Origin: Halomicrococcus gelatinilyticus
GTDB lineage: Archaea > Halobacteriota > Halobacteria > Halobacteriales > Haladaptataceae
Assembly: GCA_024227995.1 (NCBI GenBank)
Contig: CP100465.1
Location: forward strand, 992,001 to 1,056,000
Direction: 5' to 3'
Length of the DNA stretch: 64,000 nucleotides
The position numbers and the translations under genes were made by a program. Under the pieces are notes generated by a model. The model was not told where the DNA came from. It did no database searches and worked only from the letters and a program-made list of their open reading frames with translations. The first letter of the stretch is position 1; each line of letters starts with the position of its first letter. Below are positions 1 to 8,129 of the stretch, in pieces.

Positions 1-2
1 GC

Positions 3-1547
3 GCGCACAACCCCGGCGCGTGCGAGGCGGTCGCGGAGACGCTAGCGGAGTTCGACTACGACGACCTCCACCTCGTCTTCGGGGCGATGAACGACAAGGA
101 CCTCGAGGGGATGACGACGGCGCTGCCGACGCCGGACCGCGTCGTCGCCTGCGAACCGAACCTCGACCGCGCCGAGGACGAGGCGGTCGTCGCGCGGGCG
201 TTCGAGGCGGCCGGCGTCGAAGACGTGGAACGGGTGAGTTCGGTCGAGAGCGCGGTCGACGACGCCCTCGACGCGGCCGGCCCGGACGACTTCGTGCTCG
301 TCGCGGGGTCGCTGTTCGCCGTCGCGGAGGCGCGCCAGCGGTGGACGCGCGCGGAGATTCCGAAGCGCGTCGCCGACCTCGACGACGCGCAGGAGACGCT
401 GTCGGGCGCGAACGTCACCGCACCGGGGGTCTGGCGGATGCGCGGCAAGGCGGTCCATCGCGTGCTGAAGACGCGCGTCCAGCCGCGGCAGGCCCAGTAC
501 CTCAAGGAGGAGATGCTGAGCCTCGGCGGCGAGTGCGCCCAGTCGGGGCTGAACGACCAGGACGAGGAGCGCATCGACGTGGTGCTGATGGGCACCCTGT
601 CGCAGTTCAAGCGCCTCGCCGAGAAGCTGGAGGGACAGCCGTACGGCCTCTCGGTGTTCGCCGAGGAGTTGCGCGACTCGCTCGGCATCCAGCGGTCGCC
701 CGACGCCCAGGGGTTCCCCTGGGAGGACCGGACGGCCGTCATGGGCATCCTGAACGTCACGCCCGACAGCTTCCACGACGGCGGCGAGTACGAACTCCGC
801 GAGGACGCCATCGCCCGCGCGGAGGAGATGGTTGCCGCCGGCGCGGACGTCGTCGACGTGGGCGGCGAGAGCACGCGCCCCGGCGCGGACGAGATATCCG
901 TCGAGGAGGAGATCTCGCGCGTCGTCCCAGTCATCGAGGCCATCGCTGACTGCGACGCCATGGTGTCGGTGGACACGCGGAAGGCCGAGGTCGCCCGCGC
1001 AGCCCTCGACGCCGGCGCGGACATCGTCAACGACGTCTCCGGCCTGGAGGACCCCGAGATGCGGTTCGTCGCCGCCGAGTACGACGCGCCGCTCGTGGTG
1101 ATGCACAGCATCGACGCGCCGGTCGTCCCCGAGCGCGACGTCGAGTACGACGACGTGGTCGAGGACGTCGTCGCGGAACTGGAGGAGCGGGTGCTGCTCG
1201 CCGAGAAGGCTGGCCTGGACCGCGAACGCATCATCGTCGACCCCGGACTCGGGTTCGGCAAGTCGGCCGCCGAGAGCTTCGAACTCCTCGGACGGACGGG
1301 CGAACTCCACGGTCTCGACTGTCCCGTGCTGGTCGGGCACTCCCACAAGTCGATGTTCGGCCTCGTCGGGCAGGAGGCGGGCGAGCGCGGCCCGGCGACG
1401 GTGGCCGCGACGGCCATCGCGGCCGAGCGCGGTGCCGACATCGTCCGCGTCCACGACGTGGAGGAGAACGTCGCCGCGGTGCGGGCGGTGGCGGCGTCGG
1501 CGGAACCCGAGTCGTTCATCGACGAGGACACCGGCGACGGCGACTGA
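3..1547 (+). CDS. folP: Folate biosynthesis fusion FolC-FolP (folylpolyglutamate/dihydrofolate synthase + dihydropteroate synthase), 5' end missing
   Basis: The gene runs in from the left edge; in-frame codons before the first internal ATG (position 87) read AHNPGA, the conserved Mur-ligase/FolC motif, so the true start lies outside the window. Roughly the first 150 residues seen are the FolC C-terminal domain. A linker of about 100 residues follows, then a complete dihydropteroate synthase barrel beginning at MGILNVTPDSFHDGG, with GGESTRPGA, SVDTRKAEV and NDVSGLED loops. DHPS joins p-aminobenzoate to the pterin diphosphate; FolC ligates glutamate. A FolC-FolP fusion is known in haloarchaea. 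The stop codon lies inside a 55-bp tandem repeat, and the repeat has probably shifted the original C terminus. Confidence 0.93.
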   Translation, partial: AHNPGACEAVAETLAEFDYDDLHLVFGAMNDKDLEGMTTALPTPDRVVACEPNLDRAEDEAVVARAFEAAGVEDVERVSSVESAVDDALDAAGPDDFVLVAGSLFAVAEARQRWTRAEIPKRVADLDDAQETLSGANVTAPGVWRMRGKAVHRVLKTRVQPRQAQYLKEEMLSLGGECAQSGLNDQDEERIDVVLMGTLSQFKRLAEKLEGQPYGLSVFAEELRDSLGIQRSPDAQGFPWEDRTAVMGILNVTPDSFHDGGEYELREDAIARAEEMVAAGADVVDVGGESTRPGADEISVEEEISRVVPVIEAIADCDAMVSVDTRKAEVARAALDAGADIVNDVSGLEDPEMRFVAAEYDAPLVVMHSIDAPVVPERDVEYDDVVEDVVAELEERVLLAEKAGLDRERIIVDPGLGFGKSAAESFELLGRTGELHGLDCPVLVGHSHKSMFGLVGQEAGERGPATVAATAIAAERGADIVRVHDVEENVAAVRAVAASAEPESFIDEDTGDGD

Positions 1548-1654
1548 GGCGTCGGCGGAACCCGAGTCGTTCATCGACGAGGACACCGGCGACGGCGACT
1601 GAGGCGTCGGCGGAACCCGAGTCGTTCATCGACGAGGACACCGGCGACGGCGAC
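1494..1654. repeat. 55-bp tandem repeat, about 2.9 copies, covering the end of folCP
   Basis: Units begin at 1494, 1549 and 1604, each starting GCGTCGGCGGAACCCGAGTC, and are identical over their shared length. The third copy runs to 1654 and then diverges into GGTTAA. The first unit encodes the last residues of the protein and the TGA used as stop. Since 55 is not a multiple of three, the later units are out of frame with the gene. Without the extra copies the protein would end two residues later at TAA (1658-1660). Confidence 0.95.
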
Positions 1655-1807
1655 GGTTAACGTGGACGCCCCGGTAGTGAATCGCTTGGCGACGTGAGAG
1701 TCGAGTTCGCAACGGGGAGAGGGTGCGTATCTCACGCTCCGTGTCTCACGGAGTAGCCGTTCGAAATTCAGTGTCTCGTTTTTGTGGCAGGGAGGCGTAC
1801 CTACGAT

Positions 1808-2530
1808 ATGAGTGATTCAGGGAGCGACGAGTTCGATCCTACTGCGCCCGAGCAGCGCCAGATCGGCCGTGAGATGGTCGATGATAGTACAGGGCTCGGG
1901 TCGGTGATGGCCCATTGCTACCGCGGAGAGATGGGTCGCGTCACCACGTGGCGCCAGCGCCTCGACCAGACCACGACGTGGGCCGTGACGGTGATGGCGG
2001 CCATCTTGACGTGGGCGTTTTCGAGTTCCGACAATCCCCACTACATTTTGCTCATCGGAATCGTGGTCGTCACCGTCTTTCTGGCCATCGAGGCGCGACG
2101 GTATCGAGACTACGACGTATTTCGGTCGCGGGTTCGCCTGCTCCAAGAGAACCTGTTCGCGAACGCGCTCGACCCATCGCACGACGTGGAACGCAAGAAC
2201 TGGCGAGCGGAGTTGAGTGCGGACTTCCGGGTGCCGACCGTGAAAGTTTCACTTCGAGAAGCACTCGACAACCGGCTTCGACGCGTGTACCTCCCGCTGC
2301 TCGGCATCTTGCTCGCGGCGTGGGTCTTTCGTATCACTGCGTTTACGCCGCCACGGAAAACGTGGCTCGAAGCCGCTGGGATAGCCTACGTCCCGGGAGC
2401 TGTCGTCATCGCTCTCGTTGGTGTGTTCTACGCGATACTGGTGGGGATCGCGTTGTGGCCGCGAGAACGCCATGCCAAAGGAGAGTTCCGCGAAGGCGAC
2501 CCCGACGAATGGAAAGATACCGACCGATAA
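1808..2530 (+). CDS. DUF2270 family membrane protein
   Basis: A 240-residue protein that I recognise as the haloarchaeal/archaeal DUF2270 family from its long conserved stretch around IGREMVDDSTGLGSVMAH and VTTWRQRLDQTT. There are four hydrophobic segments: a pair near residues 60-95 and two nearer the C terminus, around residues 165-185 and 195-220. The molecular role is unknown. ATG at 1808 is preferred to the in-frame ATG at 1784 because the family begins close to this point and a T-rich TATA-like element (GTTTTTGTGG, about 1778-1787) sits about 27 bases before it. The gene stands alone on the plus strand, after the folCP repeat region. Confidence 0.85.
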   Translation: MSDSGSDEFDPTAPEQRQIGREMVDDSTGLGSVMAHCYRGEMGRVTTWRQRLDQTTTWAVTVMAAILTWAFSSSDNPHYILLIGIVVVTVFLAIEARRYRDYDVFRSRVRLLQENLFANALDPSHDVERKNWRAELSADFRVPTVKVSLREALDNRLRRVYLPLLGILLAAWVFRITAFTPPRKTWLEAAGIAYVPGAVVIALVGVFYAILVGIALWPRERHAKGEFREGDPDEWKDTDR

Positions 2531-2588
2531 ATCCACACACTGTATTCGGAGAAGGAAAGCGTCGGGGTCGTGGTGGACACCGAGCGGC

Positions 2589-2624
2589 CCCGTGTCGTGT
2601 TAGCACGGGAGTAGGATTATATCC
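2589..2624 (+). promoter_or_regulatory. Hairpin followed by TATA box before the 2646 gene
   Basis: CCCGTG (2589-2594) pairs with CACGGG (2604-2609) around a 9-base loop, possibly ending the upstream transcript. A TATA-like TTATAT follows at about 2617-2622, some 27 bases before the GTG at 2646, which suits a leaderless transcript. Confidence 0.4.
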
Positions 2625-2645
2625 GGTAACAGCTTGAATCGAAAC

Positions 2646-2987
2646 GTGCACTCGTACGTCCCCGAGTACAAACGGCCCCCGCTGGGCGTGAAGGCGATCG
2701 CCGGGCATAGTTTTCTCGCCGGACTCGTGACCCTCTGGCTCGCTATTGCAGCTTCCCCGCTCTATCTCGGAATCAGCGTGCTCGCTTTCGGAACGGCGCT
2801 CGGACTCTGGACGGAGCGGAAGTGGGGAACACCAGCGGAAATACTGCTGTACCTCCTCGAACTGGGTCGGAACACCGTGTCTGTGGTCGCCGGTGGAAAA
2901 GAGCTGGGTTCGGCGGTCGCGGCGACGCTGAGCCTGATGGTGGTGGTGTACCTCACCAGACAGCGATACTACGAACGGATTCGCTGA
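2646..2987 (+). CDS. Small membrane protein, function unknown
   Basis: A 113-residue protein with a charged N terminus (HSYVPEYKRPPLG) and three likely membrane segments, around residues 18-35, 38-52 and 80-100, ending in a short basic tail. I recognise no family. GTG at 2646 is chosen because the TATA-like TTATAT lies 27 bases upstream; a TTG at 2634 is the alternative. Codon use matches the neighbours. The gene ends 86 bases before the NYN-domain gene, so the two could share a transcript, but nothing else links them. Confidence 0.55.
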   Translation: MHSYVPEYKRPPLGVKAIAGHSFLAGLVTLWLAIAASPLYLGISVLAFGTALGLWTERKWGTPAEILLYLLELGRNTVSVVAGGKELGSAVAATLSLMVVVYLTRQRYYERIR

Positions 2988-3072
2988 CGTGAGTGCTGAC
3001 ACTGCTGAGTCCACGCTCTCGACTGCATGTCCACGACCAGAACCCGTGAAGCGCCGTGAGACCGGCACCCCT

Positions 3073-3552
3073 ATGACGCGTGACCGACTACGCCGCGCCA
3101 TGAGCGGGCCGCTGCAGTCGTTGCTGGGCGATTCCGACGAGGGGACCGTCGCGCTGTTCGTCGACGGGCCGAACGTGCTGCGCGAGGAGTTCGACGTCGA
3201 CCTGGACGACGTCCGGACGGCGAGCGAGGAGTTGGGCCAGCTCGCCGTCGCGCGCCTCTACCTGGACGAGCACGCGACGCCGGGGCTGATCCAGGCGGCC
3301 GAGGCGCGGGGGTACGAGGTCGTGGTGACCAGCGGCGACGTGGACGTGAAACTCGCCATCGACGCGACCGAACTCGCGCTGGACGGGCGCGTCGGCGCGC
3401 TCGCCATCGCGTCGCGGGACACCGACTTCAAGCCGGTGCTGGAGAAGGCGGCCCGCAACGGCGTCCGCACGGTCGCCATCGCGCCGGGCGAGCACGGACG
3501 GTCCGACGCGCTCCAGAACGTCGCCCACGACGCGGTCGTGCTCGAAGAGTAG
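3073..3552 (+). CDS. NYN-domain (PIN-like) putative ribonuclease
   Basis: A 159-residue protein belonging to the archaeal NYN-domain family often labelled TIGR00288. The acidic residues expected for a PIN/NYN metal site are visible: VALFVDGPN near residue 25, TSGDVDVKLAID near residue 90 and IASRDTDFKPVLEKA near residue 115. These domains fold like PIN/FLAP nucleases and are thought to cut RNA, although this family's substrate is not known. ATG at 3073 is preferred; ATG at 3100 would shorten it by nine residues. The TatD-like gene follows 32 bases downstream, so the pair is probably co-transcribed. Confidence 0.85.
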   Translation: MTRDRLRRAMSGPLQSLLGDSDEGTVALFVDGPNVLREEFDVDLDDVRTASEELGQLAVARLYLDEHATPGLIQAAEARGYEVVVTSGDVDVKLAIDATELALDGRVGALAIASRDTDFKPVLEKAARNGVRTVAIAPGEHGRSDALQNVAHDAVVLEE

Positions 3553-3584
3553 GGTTTTCGGTCCCACGCTCCGTTCGGTCGCAC

Positions 3585-4433
3585 ATGAACGACCTCGGGA
3601 CGCCGGTCCTGGACAACCATCTGCATCTGGACCCCGAGCACGGGCGCGGCATCGAGGCGGTCAAGGACTTCGCTCGCAGCGGCGGCACCCACCTGCTCGT
3701 CGTCAACAAGCCCTCCTGGCTCCTCGGCGTGACGGCGGAGACGGGCGAGGACTTCCGCGCCGTCTTCGAGACGACGGTCGAGGTGGTCGCGCGCGCGAAC
3801 GAGGTGCTCGACGGCAAGGCCTGGTCCGTCCTCGGCGTCCACCCCGGTCTGGTGTCGCGACTCGTCGACGACCGCGGGTACGACCCCGAGGAGGCGCGCG
3901 ACCTGATGCAAGCGGGGCTGGCGGTCGCGGCGGAGTACGTCGCGGACGGCCGCGCCGTGGCGCTGAAGTCCGGGCGGCCGCACTACGACGTCTCCGAGGA
4001 CGTGTGGGCGGCGTCGAACGCCGTCCTCCGACGCGCGCTCGAACTCGGCGCGGAGACGGACGCGGCGGTGCAGTTGCACACCGAGGCCAGCGAGGACCTC
4101 TCGGACATAGCGACGTGGGCGGAGGACGCCGGGTTGCCGGCCGAACGCGTCGTCAAGCACTACGCCGGCGGCCGACTGAAGGGGCCGACGCCGAGCGTGA
4201 TGAGCGAGAAGGACCGACTGGCGGTCGCGGCGGAGGCCGGCGAACCGTTCCTGATGGAGACCGACTTCGTGGACGACCCCGACCGGCCCGGCGCGGTCCT
4301 CGGACCGAAGACCGTCCCGCGGCGCGTGGACTGGCTGCTCGAGGAGGGGTACGAGGACGCTGTCAGGAACGCCCACGTGGAGACGCCCGAGCGCGTCTAC
4401 GACCTGGACACCGAGGCGACGCTCTCGCGGTAA
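3585..4433 (+). CDS. TatD-family metal-dependent hydrolase
   Basis: A 282-residue amidohydrolase-fold protein of the archaeal TatD-related group (COG1099 type). The metal-binding DNHLHLD motif is at residues 10-16, other likely ligands are in GVHPGLVSR, QLHTEASED and VVKHYAGG, and METDFVDD near the C terminus supplies the last Asp. TatD relatives are usually metal-dependent DNases or hydrolases; the substrate here is not known. It follows the NYN gene closely, suggesting a nucleic-acid role for both. Its last codons and stop are part of a 42-bp direct repeat. Confidence 0.82.
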   Translation: MNDLGTPVLDNHLHLDPEHGRGIEAVKDFARSGGTHLLVVNKPSWLLGVTAETGEDFRAVFETTVEVVARANEVLDGKAWSVLGVHPGLVSRLVDDRGYDPEEARDLMQAGLAVAAEYVADGRAVALKSGRPHYDVSEDVWAASNAVLRRALELGAETDAAVQLHTEASEDLSDIATWAEDAGLPAERVVKHYAGGRLKGPTPSVMSEKDRLAVAAEAGEPFLMETDFVDDPDRPGAVLGPKTVPRRVDWLLEEGYEDAVRNAHVETPERVYDLDTEATLSR

Positions 4434-4504
4434 GTGACGACGATTTTGCGGTGCAAGATGGCGCTCTCGCGGTGAGCGACGACAATTTTGCGGTGAGCGG
4501 CGAC
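4421..4504. repeat. Imperfect 42-bp tandem duplication of the TatD-like gene's 3' end
   Basis: GCTCTCGCGGTAAGTGACGA at 4421 is repeated at 4463 as GCTCTCGCGGTGAGCGACGA, and both continue into CRATTTTGCGGTG. The period is 42, so frame is kept and each copy encodes LSR followed by a stop, TAA in the first and TGA in the second. A third partial start (GCGGTGAGCGGCGACGAT) follows at about 4490. Confidence 0.85.
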
Positions 4505-4733
4505 GATGCCGGGACCGGTTCGGTTGGCAGCCGCGGCGACGTGCCACCGACGGACGGTCGCGGGAGAGTCGCGAACGCTCCTCCCCGTTCACTTATTTAA
4601 AACGCCTCGCAGTACCAGACGACACCGTTGCGTCGAACGCACGGTAGAGGAACTGAGACGCCTTAGTTTCGAGAGTGCGTCGCGCCCGCAGCGCCTCGCA
4701 GGATTTATGAATCGCGCTACGCACCAAAGAGGT
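4505..4733 (+). promoter_or_regulatory. Intergenic region with promoter of the DUF2150 gene
   Basis: No gene is seen here. A TATA-like GGATTTATGA lies at 4701-4710, about 28 bases before the ATG at 4734. A second AT-rich patch, ACTTATTTAAAAC near 4591-4603, could be a further promoter or the 3' end of the upstream transcript. Confidence 0.45.
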
Positions 4734-5318
4734 ATGAGCGCACCGCCGGAGGAGTTCTACTCCGAGGAACGCTGGCAGAACTGGCTCGACCGCATCCGGG
4801 ACGAGGACATCGACCCCGAGGACGAGGACTCCGCACGCCTCCTGCTCAACCTCCAGGACGACGTCGCCATCGCCGTCGCGAAGATCGTCACCGCGTACGA
4901 CGACAGCGACATCGACGAGGATGAGGCCCTGGACGAACTGGCCGACATCCGCGAGACGGTGCTCGGCGAGGTCGCGTTCGACGACGAGGAGAAGGCGATG
5001 CTCATCGACGGCGTCCAGACGAGTCTCGTCTGCGTCTTCTACTCCGCCGAGGAGTACGTCGCCGGCGGTCCCGCCGACGAAGCCGCCGTCGAGGAGTACG
5101 TCGTCGAGGCGTCGAAGGCCGAGGAGGCCGAGGACCTCGACTCCGCCCTCGGCCTCGTGGCCGCCGCGGGCACCCGCATCATCGACGGCGAGGAACTCGA
5201 CATCGCCGTGACCGAGGACATCGAGTACGGCCTCGTCACGGAGTGGGTCAACGGCCTCGACAGCCTCCAGAGCGCGATGAGCGACCCCGAGGTCGTCGAG
5301 GAAGAGGACGAGGACTGA
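4734..5318 (+). CDS. DUF2150 family protein
   Basis: A very acidic 194-residue soluble protein that I recognise as the DUF2150 family of haloarchaea, from its opening PPEEFYSEERWQNWLDRI and the all-helical pattern after it. No catalytic motif, signal peptide or membrane segment is visible, and its function is unknown. The start follows directly from the TATA-like element 28 bases upstream. An upstream in-frame ATG at 4506 is rejected because the intervening residues are basic and read through the promoter. Confidence 0.83.
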   Translation: MSAPPEEFYSEERWQNWLDRIRDEDIDPEDEDSARLLLNLQDDVAIAVAKIVTAYDDSDIDEDEALDELADIRETVLGEVAFDDEEKAMLIDGVQTSLVCVFYSAEEYVAGGPADEAAVEEYVVEASKAEEAEDLDSALGLVAAAGTRIIDGEELDIAVTEDIEYGLVTEWVNGLDSLQSAMSDPEVVEEEDED

Positions 5319-5551
5319 CGAGAGGGGGTTCTGCCAGTGACGCTGGCGTGATTCTCGCTATCTCGAACCGGGCGACAGCAGCGGCAGTGCTGCGACGCGT
5401 CGATCGACCGGTCTTCGGACGGAGCTGTCACGTCGTGCGAACGTTCCGAGCGTCGGGCAGGGCCGCCCGCTGCGCCGTCTCCCGCAGCGTCTCGACGGAC
5501 TGACCGCGTGAGTGGTAGGTTTTTTGTGCTCCCCTTGGTTTGCACAGACCG

Positions 5552-8032
5552 ATGACGTTCCGGGACGACGACCGCGCCGTGACGGTCCAGGTAGGCGTGG
5601 TGTTGCTGTTCGCGATACTCGTCGTCGCGATGTCGCTCTACCAGTCGACCGTCGTCCCGAACCAGAACCAGGCGGCCGAGTTCGACCACGAGCGGCGGGT
5701 CCAGGGCCAGTTGATCGACCTCCGCAACGCCGTCCTTGGGACCGGCGCGACCGGCGCCGGCCAGCCGGTGTCGGTGACCCTCGGCACGCAGTACCCCCAG
5801 CGCACCTTCTTCATCAACCCGCCGCCGGCGACGGGGGAGTTGCGGACGGCGTCGGCGGGGTCGTTCACCGTCGAGAACGTCACTGCGCTGTCCGCCGAGA
5901 CGAGCGACTACCTGAACAGCAGCCGGCGGACCCTCTCCTTTGCGACCCGGCACCTCGTCTACGAGCCCAACTACCGCGAGTACGACGACGCGCCGGCGAC
6001 GGTGTACGAGAACACGGTCGGGTACAGGCGGTACGAGTCGACCGACGTCCCGGTCACCGACCAGTCGCTCGTGCAGGGACGGCAGGTCACCCTCGTCGCG
6101 CTCGACGGGTCGATCGCGCAATCGCAGGCCGGCACTGTCAGCGTCGACCCGCGCGCCGTCAGTCCCTCGGCAACCGCCGCGCGGACGGTCAGCGTCCGGC
6201 GGAACGCCACTGGGCGGCCGGTCACGGTCCGGGTGCCGACCGACCTGAGCGAGCAGCGGTGGGAGAAGCTCCTCGCGGACCAGCGGGTGAGCGAGGGCGG
6301 GTACGTCGCGAACGTCGGCGTCGACGGCGGCGTCCTGACGCTGACGCTCGACGGCGAGCGCGGCGGCAGTGCAGTGACCTACGACCTCCGGATGGCGAAC
6401 GTCGACGTCGGGTCCTCGGCGGCGGACGCGGGCCCGGCCTACGTCACCGACGTCCGGGGGACGACGAGGAGCGTCGCTCCCGGAACGAGCACGACGCTCG
6501 TCGCCGAGGTCCGCGACGAGTTCAACAACCCCGTGAGCGGCGTCCGGGTGAACGTCAGCGGCGCTGCGAGCAGGGTCGACCGGGCGAGCAGGACGACCGG
6601 CGAGGACGGCCGCGTCACGTTCGCCTACCGTGCGCCGGGCCACGCGGCGAGCGAGACGGTGACGCTCGAGATCCGCGACGGGAACGCGGCCGCCGAGCGA
6701 GTCGCGTACTCGGTCGAGACGACGGGGTCGGGGAACGCGAGCGGCGGCACGTACGACGTCGAGTGGGTGGACGCGAGCGGTGCCGGCCTGACCTGCGACG
6801 CCGGACTGGAGCAGTGTACGCTGAACGCCGACCAGGGGACCACCGTCGACCTGACGGCGACCGTTACCGAGAACGGCGACGGCCTCACGGGTGCGACGCT
6901 CGATTACGCGCTCGACAGTTCGACGTTCGGAACGCTGTCGCCCGGCGAGGACGTCACCCACGGTGGGAACGCGACGACGACGCTCGACGTCCCCGCGGAG
7001 AACGGCACGGTCACGGTGTACGCCGAGAGCGGCGGTGATGCAGACCCGATAGAGATCGCCGTCGAGGACCCCGGTTCCACCGGTCCACCCGCCGACCCCG
7101 GTTTCGCGTACGAGGACGTCGACCACGACGGCGAGTACGTCGCGAGCGTCGACACCAAGATACCCGACAGCGAGCTGGCCGACGGCGTCTACGACGCGAC
7201 CGGTAACGGGAGCAGCCTCGTCGTCCCCGCGAGCGTCGGCGACATCTCGGCTCCGCGCATCGACTTCGCGGGGCAGAACGTCTCCGTCGGCGTGAACCTG
7301 ACCGCGACGCAGTACGACGGTGAGGTGACCATCGACGCGACGGACGACGTCGACGTCACCGGCGTGGCGCTGGAGGCCCAGGGGTGGAACGAGAACGTCA
7401 CCGTCTCGTCTGGCGGGACGGTGACGGCAGCCGACGCAGAAATCACCAGTCACGGGCCAGTCGACGTGAGTGCGGTCGGCGACGTCAATGTCCGACGAGC
7501 GCGGGTCGACACGACGTCAGAGCACGGGATGCAGGTCAACGTGACGAGCCTCGACGGAGGCGTGGACGCGTCCCAAACGTCGCTCGCCGCGCGGTCGAGC
7601 GTCACTGTCGACGCTCGTGGCGGCGACCTGACGGCCGTCGGCGCGTCGGTGGACACTAACGTCGGCGACGCATACGCCGTGCGGGTCACGATGACAGCGA
7701 GCAACGCCGTGGACGTCACGGACGCGACCGTCGACTCGTCCGGAACAGTGGCGGTCACCGCCGACGGCGGGAACCTCGTCGCGACGAACGCGACCGTCGA
7801 CACGTCGAGCGAGTACGGGATGGACGTCGCCCTGACCGCGAACGACGACGTCTACGTCGACGACTCCACGTTGCGCTCCGACAGCGGCGACCTCACGGCC
7901 GACGTCACCGGAACGCCACCGAACAGTCGGACCGTCTACGTCGGCGGTGCGACCTTCGTGGACGCCAACGACAGACTCGACGTGTCGCCGAACAGCGTGC
8001 AGGTCTCGGGACCGAACGGGAAGACCGAGTGA
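5552..8032 (+). CDS. Pilin-like surface protein with Ig-like (Big_1) domain and repetitive beta-rich C-terminal half
   Basis: An 826-residue protein. Residues 1-40 have a short acidic/basic head (MTFRDDDRAVTVQ) and one hydrophobic helix (VGVVLLFAILVVAMSLYQ), the layout of haloarchaeal type IV pilin-like N termini that PibD peptidase can cut. A mid region around residues 295-375 reads like a bacterial Ig-like Big_1 domain (TTLVAEVRDEFNNPVSGV, EDGRVTFAYRAPG). From about residue 575 to the end there are repeated short strands of the type VDVTGVAL, VTAADAEI and VDVTDATVDS, suggesting a beta-helix. It is probably anchored in the membrane and exposed outside. I know no partner; it stands alone between DUF2150 and HMG-CoA synthase. 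Confidence 0.7.
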   Translation: MTFRDDDRAVTVQVGVVLLFAILVVAMSLYQSTVVPNQNQAAEFDHERRVQGQLIDLRNAVLGTGATGAGQPVSVTLGTQYPQRTFFINPPPATGELRTASAGSFTVENVTALSAETSDYLNSSRRTLSFATRHLVYEPNYREYDDAPATVYENTVGYRRYESTDVPVTDQSLVQGRQVTLVALDGSIAQSQAGTVSVDPRAVSPSATAARTVSVRRNATGRPVTVRVPTDLSEQRWEKLLADQRVSEGGYVANVGVDGGVLTLTLDGERGGSAVTYDLRMANVDVGSSAADAGPAYVTDVRGTTRSVAPGTSTTLVAEVRDEFNNPVSGVRVNVSGAASRVDRASRTTGEDGRVTFAYRAPGHAASETVTLEIRDGNAAAERVAYSVETTGSGNASGGTYDVEWVDASGAGLTCDAGLEQCTLNADQGTTVDLTATVTENGDGLTGATLDYALDSSTFGTLSPGEDVTHGGNATTTLDVPAENGTVTVYAESGGDADPIEIAVEDPGSTGPPADPGFAYEDVDHDGEYVASVDTKIPDSELADGVYDATGNGSSLVVPASVGDISAPRIDFAGQNVSVGVNLTATQYDGEVTIDATDDVDVTGVALEAQGWNENVTVSSGGTVTAADAEITSHGPVDVSAVGDVNVRRARVDTTSEHGMQVNVTSLDGGVDASQTSLAARSSVTVDARGGDLTAVGASVDTNVGDAYAVRVTMTASNAVDVTDATVDSSGTVAVTADGGNLVATNATVDTSSEYGMDVALTANDDVYVDDSTLRSDSGDLTADVTGTPPNSRTVYVGGATFVDANDRLDVSPNSVQVSGPNGKTE

Positions 8033-8073
8033 ACGACACGGCGTATCCCACCACCCCCGTTGTTTCGACGCCC

Positions 8074-8102
8074 GTCGATACTTCTATCGACAGCTCCTTA
8101 TA
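8074..8102 (+). promoter_or_regulatory. Inverted repeat and TATA box of the HMG-CoA synthase promoter
   Basis: GTCGATA (8074-8080) and TATCGAC (8085-8091) form a perfect 7-bp inverted repeat around CTTC. The TATA-like CTTATA (8097-8102) follows six bases later and lies about 30 bases before the ATG at 8130. The position just upstream of the TATA box suits an operator or activator site. Confidence 0.5.
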
Positions 8103-8129
8103 GGAAGTTGACCCAAATTCCGTGCAAGA

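Noticed and set aside
42..1586. Long open frames on the opposite strand of folCP and many other genes
   Set aside because: High GC with G/C at third positions keeps antisense frames open. Their translations are Arg/Ser/Ala-rich without motifs and without haloarchaeal acidity.
2589..2609. Hairpin CCCGTG-9-CACGGG as an operator
   Set aside because: A six-base stem of this kind is expected by chance in GC-rich DNA; kept only as a possible terminator.
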